64,000 bases of DNA from positions 1 to 64,000 of the forward strand of contig NZ_CANLOZ010000007.1 in assembly GCF_947492965.1 (NCBI RefSeq), read 5' to 3'. How positions within the stretch are numbered: the stretch's first letter is position 1; every line of letters begins with the position of its first letter. Position numbers and translations under genes: made by a program. This stretch comes from an uncultured Aquimarina sp. (GTDB lineage: Bacteria > Bacteroidota > Bacteroidia > Flavobacteriales > Flavobacteriaceae). The notes under the pieces were generated by a model. It worked only from the letters and a program-made list of their open reading frames with translations. It had not been told where the DNA came from and did no database searches. Shown here one piece after another: positions 1 through 9,167 of this stretch.

Positions 1-3
1 TCG

Positions 4-75
4 TAGCCCGTAGGGGAATCGAACCCCTCTTACCAGGATGAAAACCTGGCGTCCTAGCCGATAGACGAACGGGCC
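4..75 (-). tRNA. tRNA-Glu (TTC), copy 1
   Basis: The minus strand folds into a complete cloverleaf. The acceptor arms are GGCCCGT and ACGGGCT (with a G-U end pair), the T arm is GAGGGGTTCGATTCCCCT, and the anticodon stem CCAGG/CCTGG holds the loop TTTTCAT, giving anticodon TTC. The 3' end reads A-CGA, so CCA is not encoded and must be added after transcription. It is identical over its whole length to the copy at 143-214. It has its own promoter-like sequence just upstream, at 97-127. Confidence 0.96.
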
Positions 76-96
76 ATTTTCCTTTTTCCAGGAGTG

Positions 97-127
97 CAAA
101 TTTATAGCTTTCACTCTAAACTTGCAA
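97..127 (-). promoter_or_regulatory. Promoter of tRNA-Glu copy 1
   Basis: On the minus strand TAAATTTG (97-104) matches the Bacteroidota -7 consensus TAnnTTTG. A TTG at 125-127 lies 20 nt further upstream, as expected for the -33 element. The tRNA starts about 20 nt downstream of the -7 box. Confidence 0.6.
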
Positions 128-142
128 TTATTTTTTTATTCG

Positions 143-214
143 TAGCCCGTAGGGGAATCGAACCCCTCTTACCAGGATGAAAACCTGGCGTCCTAGCCGA
201 TAGACGAACGGGCC
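143..214 (-). tRNA. tRNA-Glu (TTC), copy 2
   Basis: This is the same tRNA as at 4-75, shifted by exactly 139 bases. Identity extends a few bases past both ends (140-216 against 1-77) and then stops. Both genes read on the minus strand, and this one is the upstream copy. CCA is not encoded. Confidence 0.96.
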
Positions 215-239
215 ATAGTTGTTTGCCTAATTGCGGATG

Positions 240-269
240 CAAAAATACAACTATTTTTTAATGGCGCAA
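240..269 (-). promoter_or_regulatory. Promoter of tRNA-Glu copy 2
   Basis: The minus strand carries TATTTTTG (240-247) and, exactly 19 nt upstream, TTG (267-269). This matches the Bacteroidota housekeeping promoter TTTG-N19-TAnnTTTG. It lies about 26 nt before the upstream tRNA-Glu gene. Confidence 0.65.
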
Positions 270-293
270 GTGTTATTTTATTTTTTTCTAAAA

Positions 294-1772
294 TTAATAT
301 GCTTTTGCGAATAACACCCTTACTTTAGAAGGGTTTCCGCTATACACACAAACACCATTTTCTTCTTTCGCATCAAAAGGAATACAACGTATAGTAGCTT
401 TTGTTAGCTCTTTTATCTTTTGTTCTGTTTCTGCTGTACCATCCCAATGAGCAGATATAAACCCTCCTTTATTCTCTAAAACTTCTTTAAACTCTTCAAA
501 AGAATTTACTTCAGTAATATGACTATCTCTATACTGAGTTGCTTTTAAATGTAAACTTTCCTGGATTTCCACTAATAAAGCTTCAATGGTGTTAACAACA
601 TCATCCTTTTGTACAAACTGTTTTGACAATGTGTCTCTACGAGCAAGCTCCACAGTTCCTTTTTCCAAATCCTTAGGTCCTATCGCAATGCGCAAAGGCA
701 CTCCTTGTAATTCATACTGCGCAAATTTTGCTCCAGGCCTATGTGTATCTCGATTATCAAATTTTACCGAAATCCCCTTAGCTCTTAAATCCGCAACTAA
801 CTGATTTGCTACTTCCGAAATCTGATCTAACTGCTCCTCTCCTTTATAAATAGGTACAATAACCACTTGAATTGGAGCTAAATTAGGAGGTAAAACCAAC
901 CCATTATCATCACTATGCGTCATAATCAACGCCCCCATTAATCTTGTCGAAACTCCCCAAGAAGTTGCCCAAACATAATCTTGTTTTCCTTCTTTAGAGG
1001 TGAATTTCACATCAAAAGCTTTTGCAAAGTTTTGCCCTAAGAAATGAGAGGTTCCAGCTTGAAGTGCTTTTCCATCTTGCATTAACGCTTCGATACAATA
1101 AGTATCCTCAGCACCCGCAAAACGTTCGCTCTCTGTCTTCCTTCCTTTTACAACGGGAATCGCCATAAAATTTTCAACAAAATCTGCATATACGTTGTTC
1201 ATTTGTTCCGTTTCTGCAATAGCCTCTTGTCTTGTTTCATGAGCCGTATGTCCTTCCTGCCATAAAAATTCCGCCGTTCTCAAAAATAAACGTGTTCTCA
1301 TCTCCCATCTTACTACATTTGCCCATTGATTCACTAATATCGGCAAATCTCTATAAGACTGTATCCAACCTTTATAGGTATTCCAAATTATAGCTTCAGA
1401 AGTAGGACGTACTATAAGTTCTTCTTCTAATTTTGCGTTTGGATCCACTATTAATTTCGAAGCATCGTCTGGATCTGTTTTTAATCTATAATGGGTAACT
1501 ACAGCACACTCTTTTGCAAACCCTTCTGCATTTTTTTCTTCTGCTTCAAAGAGACTTTTAGGCACAAAAAGAGGAAAATATGCATTTTGATGACCTGTTT
1601 CTTTAAATTTTTTATCCAATTCAGCCTGCATTTTCTCCCAAATTGCATACCCATAGGGCTTAATTACCATACACCCTCTTACCGCTGAATTCTCAGCTAA
1701 ATCAGCCTTTACGACTAATTCGTTATACCATTTAGAATAATCTTCACTACGTTTCGTTAGATTTTTGCTCAT
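294..1772 (-). CDS. proS: Proline--tRNA ligase, archaeal/eukaryotic-type (ProS type 3)
   Basis: This is a cytosolic class II aminoacyl-tRNA synthetase that charges tRNA-Pro with proline. Class II motif 2 is visible as VRPTSE (about 121-126) and [20 protein letters not shown] (about 155-174). A motif 3 region with [15 protein letters not shown] lies near 270-285, followed by the anticodon-binding domain starting around [11 protein letters not shown]. At 492 aa, without the editing insertion of the E. coli type and ending in a C-terminal Tyr (KAY), it belongs to the short archaeal/eukaryotic-like ProRS group usual in Bacteroidota. The ATG start at 1772 gives a canonical N-terminus. It reads in the same direction as the two tRNA-Glu genes but is not obviously cotranscribed with them, because they have their own promoters. 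Confidence 0.97.
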   Translation of the reverse strand: MSKNLTKRSEDYSKWYNELVVKADLAENSAVRGCMVIKPYGYAIWEKMQAELDKKFKETGHQNAYFPLFVPKSLFEAEEKNAEGFAKECAVVTHYRLKTDPDDASKLIVDPNAKLEEELIVRPTSEAIIWNTYKGWIQSYRDLPILVNQWANVVRWEMRTRLFLRTAEFLWQEGHTAHETRQEAIAETEQMNNVYADFVENFMAIPVVKGRKTESERFAGAEDTYCIEALMQDGKALQAGTSHFLGQNFAKAFDVKFTSKEGKQDYVWATSWGVSTRLMGALIMTHSDDNGLVLPPNLAPIQVVIVPIYKGEEQLDQISEVANQLVADLRAKGISVKFDNRDTHRPGAKFAQYELQGVPLRIAIGPKDLEKGTVELARRDTLSKQFVQKDDVVNTIEALLVEIQESLHLKATQYRDSHITEVNSFEEFKEVLENKGGFISAHWDGTAETEQKIKELTKATIRCIPFDAKEENGVCVYSGNPSKVRVLFAKAY

Positions 1773-1817
1773 AACTTGCTATTTGGCACAAATGTTGTGA
1801 CTTTGTTAAATAAAAAA

Positions 1818-1844
1818 TAGTTAGCGCAAAACTAACTAAATTTG
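1818..1844 (+). promoter_or_regulatory. Promoter with overlapping inverted repeat
   Basis: TAAATTTG at 1837-1844 matches the -7 element. Its first two bases are the end of a perfect 7-bp inverted repeat, TAGTTAG (1818-1824) and CTAACTA (1832-1838), with a 7-nt spacer. The repeat therefore fills the -33/-7 spacer and could be an operator. No clear TTTG -33 box is present. Confidence 0.4.
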
Positions 1845-1871
1845 TATTGTTCAACAATAAAATAAGGAGAT

Positions 1872-2948
1872 ATGCGACTTAAAAATTATTTTCAAAAAAA
1901 TGGAGCTGTGGGGACTTTCCTAGCAGTCTCTGTTCTTATGTTGACATCTTGTGGCTCGTATGAATATGTATCGTATGATGATGGTATTTATGGTGAAGCA
2001 AGAAGCCAAAGGAACTATGAACCTCAACCAACTGAAACCACACCACAATCTAATTCAAATTATTATTCTAATTATTTTTCAGAAAAATCTGCTCAGATTG
2101 ACAATGTAATTGAACAAGATGCGATTTTTACTGATATAGATTCTTATTCTAGTGATAATTACAATCCAGCAGACACTACTGATGTAGCTTTAAACTATGA
2201 AGGTGGTCAACCTACATGGGGTAGTGATTATGACGAAGTATCTGTCAACATCATTAATACAGGATGGAATAACTGGGGTTGGAATGCCTGGGGTCCTGGT
2301 ATTGGATGGGGATGGAACAACTGGGGATTCAACTCTTGGGGTTGGAATGCTGGTTGGGGTCCTGGATTTGGATGGGGCTGGAACAACTGGGGCTGGAATG
2401 CTGGATTCGGATGGGGTAACCCATACTGGTATGGCGGCGGATTCTGGTGTCCTCCTTATTACAACTACGGATATGGTTTTTATGGACGTAACAGAATAGC
2501 ATACAATCGAGGATTTAGAAATCGTGGCTTTAGAAATGCATACGCTAGTAATTTCAGAAGCCGAAGCGCTTACAATGCAAGATCTAGATCTTTTAATAAT
2601 AGATCCAGAAGCCGAAATTATAATAACAGAAGTTCCTATAATAATAGGAGAAGAATTTCTGCTAACAATAATAGACGTACAAGAACTTCTACATACTCTG
2701 GAAGAACTAGATCCTCTAATAACGGAAATTACTCAAGATCAAGATCTGTTAGCCCTAACAGGAGTAGTTCTCGATCAAGAAACTATAGCGGAAGCTCTAG
2801 GAGCTCCAGAAGTTCTGGATCTAGAAGTTACTCAGGATCTTCAAGAAGTAGTCGTAGTTCTGGTTCTTACCGAAGTAGTGGTGGATCTAGAAGCAGCGGA
2901 TCAAGAGGTGGTAGCCGTGGCGGAAGAAGTCGTGGTGGAAGAAGATAA
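1872..2948 (+). CDS. Trp/Gly/Asn-rich and Ser/Arg-rich lipoprotein, function unknown
   Basis: I do not recognise a named family. The N-terminus is a lipoprotein signal with lipobox LTSC (Cys27), so the protein should be anchored in the envelope. Residues about 30-115 are acidic and Tyr/Ser/Asn-rich. Residues about 118-200 are low-complexity, with repeated NNWGWN, GWGPG and GWGW units. The C-terminal half (about 205-358) is full of Arg-Ser dipeptides (SRSRN, SSRSSRSSG) and ends in Gly-Arg runs, so it is strongly basic. An AAGGAG lies only 2 nt before the ATG, which is probably too close to act as a Shine-Dalgarno site. The composition suggests a disordered or cell-wall-binding protein, but that is inference. 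The other open frames over it are shadows of its repetitive DNA. Confidence 0.75.
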   Translation: MRLKNYFQKNGAVGTFLAVSVLMLTSCGSYEYVSYDDGIYGEARSQRNYEPQPTETTPQSNSNYYSNYFSEKSAQIDNVIEQDAIFTDIDSYSSDNYNPADTTDVALNYEGGQPTWGSDYDEVSVNIINTGWNNWGWNAWGPGIGWGWNNWGFNSWGWNAGWGPGFGWGWNNWGWNAGFGWGNPYWYGGGFWCPPYYNYGYGFYGRNRIAYNRGFRNRGFRNAYASNFRSRSAYNARSRSFNNRSRSRNYNNRSSYNNRRRISANNNRRTRTSTYSGRTRSSNNGNYSRSRSVSPNRSSSRSRNYSGSSRSSRSSGSRSYSGSSRSSRSSGSYRSSGGSRSSGSRGGSRGGRSRGGRR

Positions 2949-3022
2949 TACAACACAAGTAGTTACCTCTACTTAATTTCATTTATAACAAATAAACCTA
3001 TTACAGTATAATACAGTTTATT

Positions 3023-3070
3023 CGATCAAGATATTTATAGCATTTTAATACCCTACTAATATCTTGATCG
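3023..3070 (+). terminator. Long inverted repeat after the Trp-rich lipoprotein gene
   Basis: CGATCAAGATATT (3023-3035) and AATATCTTGATCG (3058-3070) form a perfect 13-bp stem with a 22-nt loop in the 3' flank of the lipoprotein gene. No T-run follows, so it may be a Rho-assisted or mRNA-stabilising hairpin and not a classical intrinsic terminator. Confidence 0.4.
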
Positions 3071-3126
3071 TATTTACTTGTTATATATAAATAATTAAGA
3101 GTTTCTCTTATTTATCGAATCCATAT

Positions 3127-4659
3127 ATGAAAAAGATATTTTTAATTATAAGCATATTGTCCTTCTCTTTAACAAATGCGCAGGATATCACTGATGCGGT
3201 TAGATTTTCTCAACAAGAAATTTTAGGAACAGCTCGCTTTAGAGGAATGAGTGGAGCATTTGGAGCTTTAGGTGGCGATCTTTCTGCCTTGCAAATCAAC
3301 CCTGCAGGCTCTGCTGTATTTCTTAACTCATCAGGATCTATTACACTTTCATCATCTAATATTCAAAATGATGTAAGCTATCTAAATGGTTTTAACGAAT
3401 CCTCTTTTACTAATCTAAATTTTAATCAATTAGGAGCTGTTTTTGTATACAATAACAGAAATGAATCCTCCAAAATTGGCAGAATATCATTAGGAATTGC
3501 TTATGACCAAACAACCGATTTTGCTGAAGAATTATTTGCTTTTGGAAGTAGTAACAATTCGATTGCCGAATATTTTGTAGCACAGGCTCAAGGTGTGCCA
3601 CTTTCAATCGTTGGACCGACTACAGGAAATGAAAGCGTCCAAGATGTTTATATAGATCTTGGTGAAAATAGTGGCAATAATGGTTTTAGATATCAACAAG
3701 CTTTTTTAGGAAATCAAAGTGGTATCATCATCGCAGATGACCCAAGTGATCCTGATAATGTAAATTATTCTTCTGCTGTAGTTACAGACATCAACAATCC
3801 AGTTGATCAAGATTATTATTACGAAAGCACAGGACTTAATGGTAAGTTTACCGTAAATGCAGGAATGCAAATACACGAAAGATTCCATTTGGGATTCAAT
3901 TTAAATTCACATTTTATCAATTATGATAGAGTTACCATATTTGATGAGTTCAATAATAATGCTGGAAGTAGTATAAATGAAATCTCTTTTACTAATAGAT
4001 TATCTACCTTTGGTGCGGGATTTTCTGCACAAGTAGGTGGAATCTTAAAAGTATCTAATCGTTTAAGATTAGGAGCTTCCTTCGAGTCACCAACATGGTA
4101 TTATATTGAAGAAGAGACTTCGCAACGCGTTAGAACGGTTAACACCACAGGAAATATTAATGTTGTCGACCCTAATGTAATCAATATTTTTCCGGAGTAT
4201 CAATTACGAACTCCAGCAAGAGCAACTGGAAGTGTTGCTATCTTATTTGGAAAACGAGGTCTTATTAGCCTAGATTATTCATACAAAGATTATGGATCAA
4301 CTGAATTTGATTCAGATGGATTTGATGATTTTTCAGATTTGAACAGAGAAATAGAAAATACTTTACAAGGAGCTTCTACTCTTAGAATTGGAGGAGAATT
4401 AAGAAATGGAAACTGGAGTTTTAGAGGTGGTTACAGCTACGAAGAAAGTCCATATCAGGACGAAATAACTCTTGGAGATAGAACTGGTCTATCTCTTGGT
4501 ATTGGTTATAATTTTGGGAAAGTTAAATTTGATGTAGCCTATGACTATTCTGAGCAACAACGAAATCAGCAATTTTATCCAAATTCTTCGTTCACCAATT
4601 TTGCTTTTGTAGATAGTTATAGAGACAACCTTACATTTACACTCAGTCTCAATTTATAA
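3127..4659 (+). CDS. OMPP1/FadL/TodX-family outer-membrane transport protein
   Basis: This is a predicted outer-membrane beta-barrel of the hydrophobic-compound transporter family. A signal peptide ends in TNAQ (about residue 19). The mature N-terminus has the OMPP1 signature FRGMSGAFGALGGD, followed by LQINPAGSAVF, which resembles the FadL N-terminal hatch. The rest is a long run of amphipathic strands (for example RLRLGASFESPTWYYI, SFRGGYSYEES), and the chain ends ...TFTLSLNL with a penultimate Asn and terminal Leu, typical of a barrel end. The 510-aa length fits the family. It stands alone between an upstream hairpin and a downstream terminator. The substrate cannot be told from sequence; fatty acids or other hydrophobic compounds are the family rule. 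Confidence 0.88.
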   Translation: MKKIFLIISILSFSLTNAQDITDAVRFSQQEILGTARFRGMSGAFGALGGDLSALQINPAGSAVFLNSSGSITLSSSNIQNDVSYLNGFNESSFTNLNFNQLGAVFVYNNRNESSKIGRISLGIAYDQTTDFAEELFAFGSSNNSIAEYFVAQAQGVPLSIVGPTTGNESVQDVYIDLGENSGNNGFRYQQAFLGNQSGIIIADDPSDPDNVNYSSAVVTDINNPVDQDYYYESTGLNGKFTVNAGMQIHERFHLGFNLNSHFINYDRVTIFDEFNNNAGSSINEISFTNRLSTFGAGFSAQVGGILKVSNRLRLGASFESPTWYYIEEETSQRVRTVNTTGNINVVDPNVINIFPEYQLRTPARATGSVAILFGKRGLISLDYSYKDYGSTEFDSDGFDDFSDLNREIENTLQGASTLRIGGELRNGNWSFRGGYSYEESPYQDEITLGDRTGLSLGIGYNFGKVKFDVAYDYSEQQRNQQFYPNSSFTNFAFVDSYRDNLTFTLSLNL

Positions 4660-4680
4660 AAGATATAAAGTCGCAAAATA

Positions 4681-4712
4681 AAAAAGGAGTTGATTAGCAT
4701 CAACTCCTTTTT
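4681..4712. terminator. Bidirectional terminator between convergent genes
   Basis: A 14-bp perfect stem, AAAAAGGAGTTGAT / ATCAACTCCTTTTT, with loop TAGC sits between the OMPP1 gene (+) and the T9SS type B gene (-). Flanking A and T runs serve both strands. Confidence 0.85.
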
Positions 4713-4718
4713 TATTTC

Positions 4719-6251
4719 TTATCGAATTAGAGAAAAACTTCCAGAAAAAGTTCTTCTACCTCTATTCGGATCCCGATCCGATTGCTCATTAAATTCTACT
4801 CTAAACCAATATTGAGAAGAAGGCATTAAATTTCCATTATAGGTTCCATCCCAGCCAGGCCCAGTTGGATTTAATTGTTTTAACAATTTACCGTGTCTGT
4901 CAAAAATATACACTAACGCGGGAGTAGGTTGATCTTCTGGATTTATAAGGTTCCATGTTTCATGAAAACCATCTCCATTAGGTGTAAAATATTTAGGGTA
5001 TCCCAGAATCATAATATCCACTGAGGTTCTTTCATTATCTGGACAGTTTGCATATCTAGCAACGATTCTATAATCTCCAGGAGGAACCTGTTCAAAAACG
5101 GGTGATGATTGATATTCTCTATACTCAACAAACACTCCATCCATATTAATATCTCTGTCCAATCGGTATTCAAAGTCAGTAAAGCCTTCCGCCTCTACTA
5201 TAGGATCTGTAGATACCTCTGCAGTAAGTGTATAAAACCCTGAAAAAGATTCTTCTGTTATAGTATAATCTACCTGAAAAGCTATTTGCGAAACATCTAA
5301 TACAGATACCTGATCTGGTGAGTCTGGCACTTCGATACCGTTTGAATCAAAACCCCTCAATTGATAAATCCCATTTGAAGTAACATTATCATAAAAAGGA
5401 AATGTAGCTCCGGGTATATCCACAAAATTAGTATCTCCTAAATCTGCTCTAGCCCATTGAAATGTTACCGCAGCTGGAACCGCAGGAGGACCTGAACTTG
5501 CTGGAAACCTACCTTCTATTGTTAAAGGAAACTCTCCACAAGTGGCTATTCTATCTTGTGGTATCCCAGGTTCCAACACACTACAATCTGTAGTTCCTGC
5601 TCCATCTTCACCAAGATTGGTCTGCTCTAATTGAATTACTCCTGCTTCATCAGCGAAATTTGTGATTAACACAATATAAAACTCACCTGTTTGAGCATCA
5701 GGAATCGTAAAAGTCTCAATAAAATTATCATCTGAGGTTCTTGCATAACTACAATCTACAATATTTGTATTATCCTCATCATTAATATAAAAATCTGGCT
5801 CATCTACATTGTTCACACACTCTGCTGGTCGTATATTCTCACCATCTCCATTAAGGTCACATCCACGAGAAAGCTGATCTTCGCAATCGATAATAAAAGA
5901 TGTCTGGAATGGTCCCCACGCGATAAAATCAACATCTAACTGTCGTTCATCACGATCTAAACGACTATCTACATCAGCATCTACCCATTGACGAATATCA
6001 AAGACTAATTCGCCAGGTTCATCTATGAGAATAAAATACCAAGAAGGGTTTGGAGTAGTATTTAAACACCCAACTTCTCCTAGCCCACTGATATCACCAG
6101 TTGTATTGGGAAAAGTAAGTTCTAACGATTCATCAGAACAAAAGGGTTGAGAATTCTGACAGGCAGTATCAAAATCCTGAGCATTGACATATTGACCACA
6201 AAGGCCAAATAGCGCAAAATAAAATAAGATTTGAGGTAGTAATTTTGACAT
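4719..6251 (-). CDS. Secreted adhesin-like protein with type B T9SS sorting domain
   Basis: The protein is secreted. An N-terminal signal peptide ends at VNAQ (about 25), and the last ~90 residues are a gliding-motility-associated (CHU_C) type B sorting domain. Its hallmarks are YPKYFTPNGDGFHETWNL, IFDRHGKLLKQL, GPGWDGTYNG and a final FSGSFSLIR. Such domains send cargo through the type IX secretion system, usually in partnership with PorP/SprF-type proteins. The middle has a Cys-containing region that describes itself poorly (CQNSQPFCSDESLELTFP, WYFILIDEPGELVFDI), typical of large Bacteroidota surface proteins, and an Ig-like segment around 255-310. No catalytic domain is visible. It is monocistronic, converging on the OMPP1 gene. 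Confidence 0.85.
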   Translation of the reverse strand: MSKLLPQILFYFALFGLCGQYVNAQDFDTACQNSQPFCSDESLELTFPNTTGDISGLGEVGCLNTTPNPSWYFILIDEPGELVFDIRQWVDADVDSRLDRDERQLDVDFIAWGPFQTSFIIDCEDQLSRGCDLNGDGENIRPAECVNNVDEPDFYINDEDNTNIVDCSYARTSDDNFIETFTIPDAQTGEFYIVLITNFADEAGVIQLEQTNLGEDGAGTTDCSVLEPGIPQDRIATCGEFPLTIEGRFPASSGPPAVPAAVTFQWARADLGDTNFVDIPGATFPFYDNVTSNGIYQLRGFDSNGIEVPDSPDQVSVLDVSQIAFQVDYTITEESFSGFYTLTAEVSTDPIVEAEGFTDFEYRLDRDINMDGVFVEYREYQSSPVFEQVPPGDYRIVARYANCPDNERTSVDIMILGYPKYFTPNGDGFHETWNLINPEDQPTPALVYIFDRHGKLLKQLNPTGPGWDGTYNGNLMPSSQYWFRVEFNEQSDRDPNRGRRTFSGSFSLIR

Positions 6252-6587
6252 ATTTTATATAACGTAGGTTAGTCTATTTTCTTGTGTAGGAATTAAATTT
6301 ACTAATTTTTAAGAAAGTGTCTAGAAAACCACAAGAATATTTATAATTGTTAACATAGCTTTTACTAAGTAAAAAGACAAAATTGTATCTTTGCAGCCTG
6401 TTTTATAATTGATTTCTTTTGAATTACAATTTTTAGAATTTAACTTGATTATAAAATGTAGGAAATTAAAAAAAGAATACCTTAAAATTGTAAGTACAAG
6501 TAATCTTCTTTCAATTTTAGATAATAAACATTTGCAAACACAAGTGTACGATTATAATTCTTGAAGTAATAACAAAAATTTGAACTT
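6252..6587. other. Intergenic region upstream of folE
   Basis: These 336 AT-rich bases hold no credible gene. The clearest signal is TATCTTTG at 6386-6393, a good -7 box, though without a well-placed -33. If it drives folE the leader would be about 190 nt. Within the leader, AAAATTG and CAATTTT near 6484-6518 could pair loosely. I see no known riboswitch. Confidence 0.6.
6386..6393 (+). promoter_or_regulatory. -7 promoter element upstream of folE
   Basis: TATCTTTG followed by CA matches the TAnnTTTGC pattern of Bacteroidota promoters. It lies about 195 nt before the folE start. No TTTG occurs at the expected upstream distance, so confidence is limited. Confidence 0.4.
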
Positions 6588-7265
6588 GTGAAGATAGACA
6601 AGGCCCTTGAAGCTATTGAAGCGCTAGGTGATAATCATGTAGCTACTAGCGCAACTACACCTCTAAGAGAAGATGCTTTTAAATTAAGTGATAAAGAAAA
6701 AATCGCTTTGATTAGAGAAGATGTAAGACACATTATGGAAACCTTAGGATTAGATCTTGATGATGATAGTCTAAGTGGAACTCCACAACGAGTTGCAAAA
6801 ATGTTTGTAAATGAAATTTTCGCAGGCTTACACCCGCAGCGAAAACCAGAAGCCTCTACTTTTGATAATAACTACAAATATGGTGAAATGCTTGTTGAAA
6901 AAAACATTACTGTTTATTCTACTTGCGAACACCACCTACTCCCCATTATAGGAAGAGCACATGTAGCTTATATCTCTAACGGTACCGTTGTTGGCCTATC
7001 AAAAATGAATCGTATCGTGGATTATTATGCAAAAAGGCCACAGGTTCAAGAACGTTTGACGATGCAGATAGTTCAGGATCTTCAGGTAGTACTAAACACT
7101 AAAGATGTTGCTTGCGTGATAGATGCAAAACACTTATGCGTAAACTCTAGAGGAATTAGAGATATCGAAAGTAGTACGGTTACTAGCGAATTTGGAGGTA
7201 AATTCAAAGAAGAATCTGTTCGTAGAGAATTTTTAGACTACATTAAATTAGACACTAGATTTTAA
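6588..7265 (+). CDS. folE: GTP cyclohydrolase I
   Basis: The enzyme converts GTP to 7,8-dihydroneopterin triphosphate, the first step of folate (and tetrahydrobiopterin) synthesis. The zinc site is visible as STCEHHLLP (Cys113, His116) and HLCVNSRGI (Cys184). Family residues IGRAHVAYIS, GLSKMNRIVDYYAKRPQVQERLT and the C-terminal FLDYIK are in place. The 225-aa length is normal. The only in-frame start that keeps the full N-terminus is a GTG at 6588. It is followed 41 nt later by cysS and then yidD, probably as one operon. The other folate gene in the window, folP, is 45 kb away. Confidence 0.95.
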   Translation: MKIDKALEAIEALGDNHVATSATTPLREDAFKLSDKEKIALIREDVRHIMETLGLDLDDDSLSGTPQRVAKMFVNEIFAGLHPQRKPEASTFDNNYKYGEMLVEKNITVYSTCEHHLLPIIGRAHVAYISNGTVVGLSKMNRIVDYYAKRPQVQERLTMQIVQDLQVVLNTKDVACVIDAKHLCVNSRGIRDIESSTVTSEFGGKFKEESVRREFLDYIKLDTRF

Positions 7266-7306
7266 TCCACATTTATTAATCAATCACAATAAGCACAATC
7301 AAAATT

Positions 7307-8803
7307 ATGGTAGCAACTCCGTTGTACAAAACTCAGGAACTTAAAATTTACAACTCTCTTTCTAGTCAGAAAGAGGTATTTATTCCTATAACAGAAGGAA
7401 ACATAGGCATGTATGTTTGTGGACCTACTGTTTATAGTAACGTACATTTAGGGAATTGCAGAACATTTATTTCTTTTGATTTAGTCTATAGATATTTAAA
7501 ACACCTAGGATATAAAGTACGTTATGTTCGTAATATCACAGATGCTGGTCATTTAGAAAATGATGCTGATGAAGGTGAAGATAAAGTTGCTAAAAAAGCA
7601 CGTTTAGAACAGCTAGAACCCATGGAAATTGTACAACGTTACACCTTGGATTTTCATAATATTTTAGCGAAGTTCAACAACATTCCACCGAGTATAGAAC
7701 CTACAGCTACTGGTCATATCGTGGAGCAAATTGAGATTATTAAAACTATTATTGATAACGGATTTGCTTATGTAGTTAACGGATCTGTATATTTTGATGT
7801 AAAGAAATTTAACGAAACTAATCAATACGGAAAATTAAGTGGCCGCAATCTAGAAGATATGATTGCTAATACCCGAGAATTGACTGCTCAGAGTGATAAG
7901 AAAAATCCACAGGATTTTGCCTTATGGAAAAAAGCAGAACCTAAACATATTATGAGATGGCCATCACCTTGGGGTGACGGTTTCCCAGGATGGCATTTAG
8001 AATGTACCGTAATGAGCACAAAATACTTAGGCGAAAAATTTGATATTCATGGGGGAGGAATGGATCTTAAATTCCCACATCACGAATGTGAAATCGCCCA
8101 AGGAGAAGCCGCTTGTGGAGTAACACCAGTAAATTACTGGATGCATGCTAACATGTTGACGTTAGATGGTAAAAAAATGTCAAAATCCACTGGAAATATT
8201 CTATCTCCGGCAGAAATATTTAGTGGCGAGAGTGATAAATTGAATAAAGCTTTTGCTCCAACAGTAGCGCGCTTTTTCATGTTACAAGCTCATTACAGAA
8301 GCATTTTAGATTTTTCTAATGATGCTTTAGAAGCTTCTGAAAAAGGTTTCTACAAGTTAATGGAATCCGTTAAAACCTTAGAAAATCTAAAAATCAGCGA
8401 TAATACCAATGGTTTCGATGTTCAAAATTGGATAAAAGAATGTTACGATGCCATGAATGACGACTTTAATAGTCCGATTTTGATAGCTAAACTATTTGAA
8501 GCGGTAAAATTCATCAATTCTGTAAAAGAAGAAAAAGCTACTATCTCTAAGGAGGATTATGAAAATCTTAGAACAAAAATAAATGATTTTGTCTTTGATG
8601 TTTTAGGACTAGTAAATATTAATGAAGCATCTTCAGATATTAGCGATAAGCTTTCTAGCACGGTAGAATTGTTAATCAATTTAAGAGCTGAGGCTAGAGC
8701 AAACAAAGATTTTGCTACTAGTGATAAAATAAGAGATGAATTGCTAGCAATGGGTATCCAGTTAAAAGATGGTCGAGAAGGAACCAGCTTTACCCTTAAC
8801 TAA
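7307..8803 (+). CDS. cysS: Cysteine--tRNA ligase
   Basis: This is a class I aminoacyl-tRNA synthetase that charges tRNA-Cys. The HIGH-like signature appears as [15 protein letters not shown] (residues about 40-54), preceded by the zinc ligand Cys38 in MYVCGP. The second zinc-site cluster is WHLECTVMS plus HHECEIAQ, and the KMSKS loop is KKMSKSTGN near residue 290. A helical DALR-type C-terminal region follows. The 498-aa length is usual. It lies between folE and yidD on the same strand with short gaps, so cotranscription is likely. Confidence 0.97.
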   Translation: MVATPLYKTQELKIYNSLSSQKEVFIPITEGNIGMYVCGPTVYSNVHLGNCRTFISFDLVYRYLKHLGYKVRYVRNITDAGHLENDADEGEDKVAKKARLEQLEPMEIVQRYTLDFHNILAKFNNIPPSIEPTATGHIVEQIEIIKTIIDNGFAYVVNGSVYFDVKKFNETNQYGKLSGRNLEDMIANTRELTAQSDKKNPQDFALWKKAEPKHIMRWPSPWGDGFPGWHLECTVMSTKYLGEKFDIHGGGMDLKFPHHECEIAQGEAACGVTPVNYWMHANMLTLDGKKMSKSTGNILSPAEIFSGESDKLNKAFAPTVARFFMLQAHYRSILDFSNDALEASEKGFYKLMESVKTLENLKISDNTNGFDVQNWIKECYDAMNDDFNSPILIAKLFEAVKFINSVKEEKATISKEDYENLRTKINDFVFDVLGLVNINEASSDISDKLSSTVELLINLRAEARANKDFATSDKIRDELLAMGIQLKDGREGTSFTLN

Positions 8804-8809
8804 TATATT

Positions 8810-9073
8810 TTGAGCTCTAGAATAACGTTGCGAAAAATTTTGACAGCTCCTTTTATTGGATTGATTAAGTTTTATCAAAATTTCATCTCTCCACTAACAC
8901 CTGCAACTTGTCGATATCAGCCAACATGCTCGCATTATAGTTTAGAAGCGCTTCGAAAACACGGATTAATCAAAGGTGGAAAACTTGCTATAAAACGTAT
9001 CTTTAGTTGCCATCCTTGGGGAGGCAGCGGATATGATCCTGTTCCTGATTCTTGCTGCAAAAAGAAAAGTTAA
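8810..9073 (+). CDS. yidD: Membrane protein insertion efficiency factor YidD
   Basis: YidD is a small inner-membrane-associated protein that assists YidC-dependent insertion. The diagnostic core is complete: [49 protein letters not shown]. Its 87 aa agree with the family. The start is a TTG at 8810, six bases after the cysS stop codon; a second TTG at 8828 would shorten the poorly conserved N-terminus. In many bacteria yidD sits near rnpA and yidC, whereas here it follows cysS. Confidence 0.93.
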   Translation: MSSRITLRKILTAPFIGLIKFYQNFISPLTPATCRYQPTCSHYSLEALRKHGLIKGGKLAIKRIFSCHPWGGSGYDPVPDSCCKKKS

Positions 9074-9117
9074 CTCAATCATATGATAGTTTAACTCAAT
9101 ATTATTTCAATTATAAT

Positions 9118-9145
9118 TTTGACTTCAATTAAATACCTATATTTA
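9118..9145 (+). promoter_or_regulatory. Promoter of lgt
   Basis: TTTG at 9118-9121 and TATATTTA at 9138-9145, with a 16-nt spacer, give a near-consensus Bacteroidota promoter 22 bases before the lgt ATG. It would make lgt independent of folE-cysS-yidD. Confidence 0.45.
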
Positions 9146-9167
9146 CCCTAGAAAAATAGATTTCTAT

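Noticed and set aside
586..804. Open frame on the + strand inside proS
   Set aside because: It is a shadow of a conserved gene on the other strand and has no coding character of its own.
2197..2976. Two open frames in other phases within the Trp-rich lipoprotein gene
   Set aside because: They result from its repetitive GAT/GGA-type DNA; the lipobox, signal and repeats belong to the 1872 frame only.
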